From contig BQJG01000053.1 in NCBI GenBank assembly GCA_021604585.1, positions 1 to 21,788 on the forward strand: a stretch of 21,788 nt of DNA, read 5' to 3'. The DNA is from Hyphococcus sp. Its GTDB lineage: Bacteria > Pseudomonadota > Alphaproteobacteria > Caulobacterales > Parvularculaceae. Both the position numbers and the translations under genes were made by a program. Position 1 is the first letter of the stretch, and each line of letters starts with the position of its first letter. Of the stretch, positions 21,566 through 21,788 are shown piece by piece. The notes under the pieces were generated by a model that had not been told where the DNA came from, did no database searches, and saw nothing but the letters and a program-made list of their open reading frames with translations.

Positions 21566-21788
21566 TTAAAGCGGCACCGCTGTTCTGCGGAACACTTTGC
21601 GGATTGAGAAGTTTGTGATCACCCGGTCGACTCCCGGCAGGCGGGTTAAAATCTCGGTGTGGATGCGTTCATAATCGGCGCCGTCGCGGCAAAGAATGCG
21701 CAATAAATAATCCGACAGGCCGGCCATTAGATAGCATTCCATAATCTCGCGATGATGCGTGACCGCTTTTTCAAACGCCGTTAGTGTC
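21566..21788 (-). CDS. Lrp/AsnC-family transcriptional regulator, C-terminal end (truncated by window edge)
   Basis: The last 73 codons of an Lrp/AsnC regulator run off the right edge of the window. The peptide FEKAVTHHREIMECYLMAGLSDYLLRILCRDGADYERIHTEILTRLPGVDRVITNFSIRKV (shown in the reading order of the minus strand) is the RAM/AsnC effector domain, with the ligand-pocket pattern MAGLSDYLL and the LPGV turn. It ends TAVPL-stop at 21566. The N-terminal HTH is outside the window, so neither target nor amino-acid effector can be suggested. The 163 bases between this gene and the two-helix protein hold the promoter of the latter; I see no clear terminator there. Confidence 0.9.
   Translation of the reverse strand, partial: TLTAFEKAVTHHREIMECYLMAGLSDYLLRILCRDGADYERIHTEILTRLPGVDRVITNFSIRKVFRRTAVPL

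Noticed and set aside
1..21788. CRISPR arrays, tRNA, rRNA or riboswitches
   Set aside because: I looked for regularly spaced repeats, cloverleaf-type segments and known leader motifs and saw none I could support.

Overview
The window looks like chromosome of a free-living alphaproteobacterium. The evidence is gene order: lipA, ratA, cinA, ispDF, dusB, ntrYX, trkA, a D-amino-acid-aminotransferase-like gene, hfq and hflX sit together as they do in many Alphaproteobacteria. The fused ispDF, the short Hfq, the NtrYX pair and a CtrA-like promoter box fit the same assignment. I would guess a Caulobacterales/Parvularculales-type lineage, but the sequence does not settle the family. Coding density is high, with 4-base ATGA overlaps and many near-abutting genes. 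I see no rRNA, tRNA, CRISPR array, transposase or integrase.

Layout. Positions 1-239 hold the end of an APS kinase (cysC), which meets tail to tail a long minus-strand block. Read in the direction of transcription (right to left), this block is dusB, ntrY, ntrX, trkA, trkH, a class IV aminotransferase, hfq, hflX and an inositol-monophosphatase-family phosphatase (11546 to 241). It combines tRNA dihydrouridylation, an envelope-sensing two-component system, potassium uptake, PLP metabolism, RNA chaperoning and ribosome rescue. The ntrB-ntrC pair often found between dusB and ntrY is absent; only 223 non-coding bases lie there.

Positions 11613-13984 are a plus-strand operon: a small secreted protein, ispDF (MEP isoprenoid pathway), a DUF2007-like protein and a stand-alone PncC/CinA-C amidohydrolase.

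Positions 13985-17247 are the accessory part of the window. They hold a membrane-anchored XRE-2TM regulator with a palindrome-rich upstream region, a second diverged copy of the last 165 bases of cinA, and a two-gene cassette (sugar-transfer-associated ATP-grasp ligase plus DegT-type PLP enzyme). The cassette is preceded by a CtrA-like box. This segment separates cinA from ratA and is visibly more AT-rich than its flanks.

Positions 17248-20617 return to housekeeping genes on the minus strand: lipA, a small three-helix membrane protein, two tandem paralogous GSTs and ratA. The right edge has an unrecognised two-helix membrane protein and the C-terminal end of an Lrp/AsnC regulator.

The most interesting signals are the cinA 3'-end duplication bracketing the XRE-2TM gene, the DegT/ATP-grasp cassette with its CtrA-like box, and the dyad-rich ntrY upstream region. 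Function calls rest on motif recognition by eye; no database search was run.
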